Source: CAYUNT01 sp964446285
GTDB lineage: Bacteria; Sumerlaeota; Sumerlaeia; SLMS01; CAYUNT01
NCBI GenBank assembly: GCA_964446285.1
Contig: CAYUNT010000122.1
Coordinates: 1 to 13,965, forward strand
Reading direction: 5' to 3'
DNA: 13,965 nt
The position numbers were made by a program, and so were the translations under genes. This document shows positions 13,864 to 13,965 of the stretch, one piece after another. The notes beneath the pieces were generated by a model. The model ran no database searches. It was not told where the DNA came from and worked only from the letters and a program-made list of their open reading frames with translations. The first letter of the stretch is position 1; each line of letters starts with the position of its first letter.

Positions 13864-13965
13864 AGGACAATTCCGTAAGCCTTCTATGATTAGCAGGGAT
13901 TGCAGGATATAGCGTTCTCTTCTTCAGGCCCAACGGGCTGAAATCCCTTAGCCCAGGCCGGAGCG
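13864..13965. repeat. Right copy of the window-end inverted pair
   Basis: This is the reverse complement of 92-193 with about seven differences in 102 bases, all in the half nearer the window interior. The part at 13912-13965 is identical to its left partner. The element is cut by the window end. Confidence 0.9.

Larger units (their letters stand above)
13638..13965. other. Gene-free right end packed with palindromic repeats
   Basis: After the last stop codon no gene is supported. The open frames here on both strands are translations of the two inverted-repeat elements listed separately. Confidence 0.65.

Overview
This is a GC-rich window, probably from an uncultured Gram-negative (diderm) bacterium. 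An Mla/MCE lipid-transport operon with an outer-membrane-type lipoprotein shows the diderm envelope. A bacterial microcompartment (BMC) shell gene and several families of short dispersed palindromic repeats would fit a Planctomycetes/Verrucomicrobia/Lentisphaerae-type or neighbouring candidate lineage. That placement is an inference from gene content and remembered repeat styles, not from a phylogenetic marker. Both window ends lie in the same repeat in opposite orientation, as expected if this is an assembly contig broken at repeats.

Layout. Positions 1-370 hold a palindromic repeat and no gene. Positions 371-5574 (+) form a compact operon: an AI-2E/PerM-type membrane protein, a STAS-MlaE permease fusion, the MlaF ATPase, an MlaD-like MCE protein and an auxiliary lipoprotein. 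Two joints are ATGA start/stop overlaps, and a 146-bp AT-rich spacer with a palindromic repeat interrupts the operon between mlaF and mlaD. On the minus strand, 7211-5596 encodes a BioY biotin transporter followed by a short-chain dehydrogenase and converges on the lipoprotein. Positions 7212-7785 are a divergent intergenic region. On the plus strand, 7786-8857 encodes a STAS anti-anti-sigma-like protein and an unusual GHKL ATPase. Positions 9113-10524 encode a PduA/EutM-like BMC hexamer protein and a flavoprotein-fold protein with a BMC-targeting-like N-terminal helix and an EutQ-like C-terminal motif. Positions 10728-13637 encode a large secreted TPR / C39-like peptidase / five-TM protein. 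The remaining 328 bp are palindromic repeats.

How the genes work together. The mla operon should encode one machine that moves lipids between the inner and outer membranes. The permease carries its own MlaB-like STAS domain; MlaC and MlaA are not in the window. The STAS/ATPase pair resembles a partner-switching regulatory module, but no sigma factor or phosphatase is present. The two BMC genes form a small satellite locus with no recognisable core enzymes, pentamer vertex protein or aldehyde dehydrogenase nearby, so they probably supplement a main BMC locus elsewhere or define a reduced one. This two-gene BMC cassette and its repeat-rich upstream region are the most promising leads. No tRNA, rRNA, CRISPR array or transposase gene was seen.
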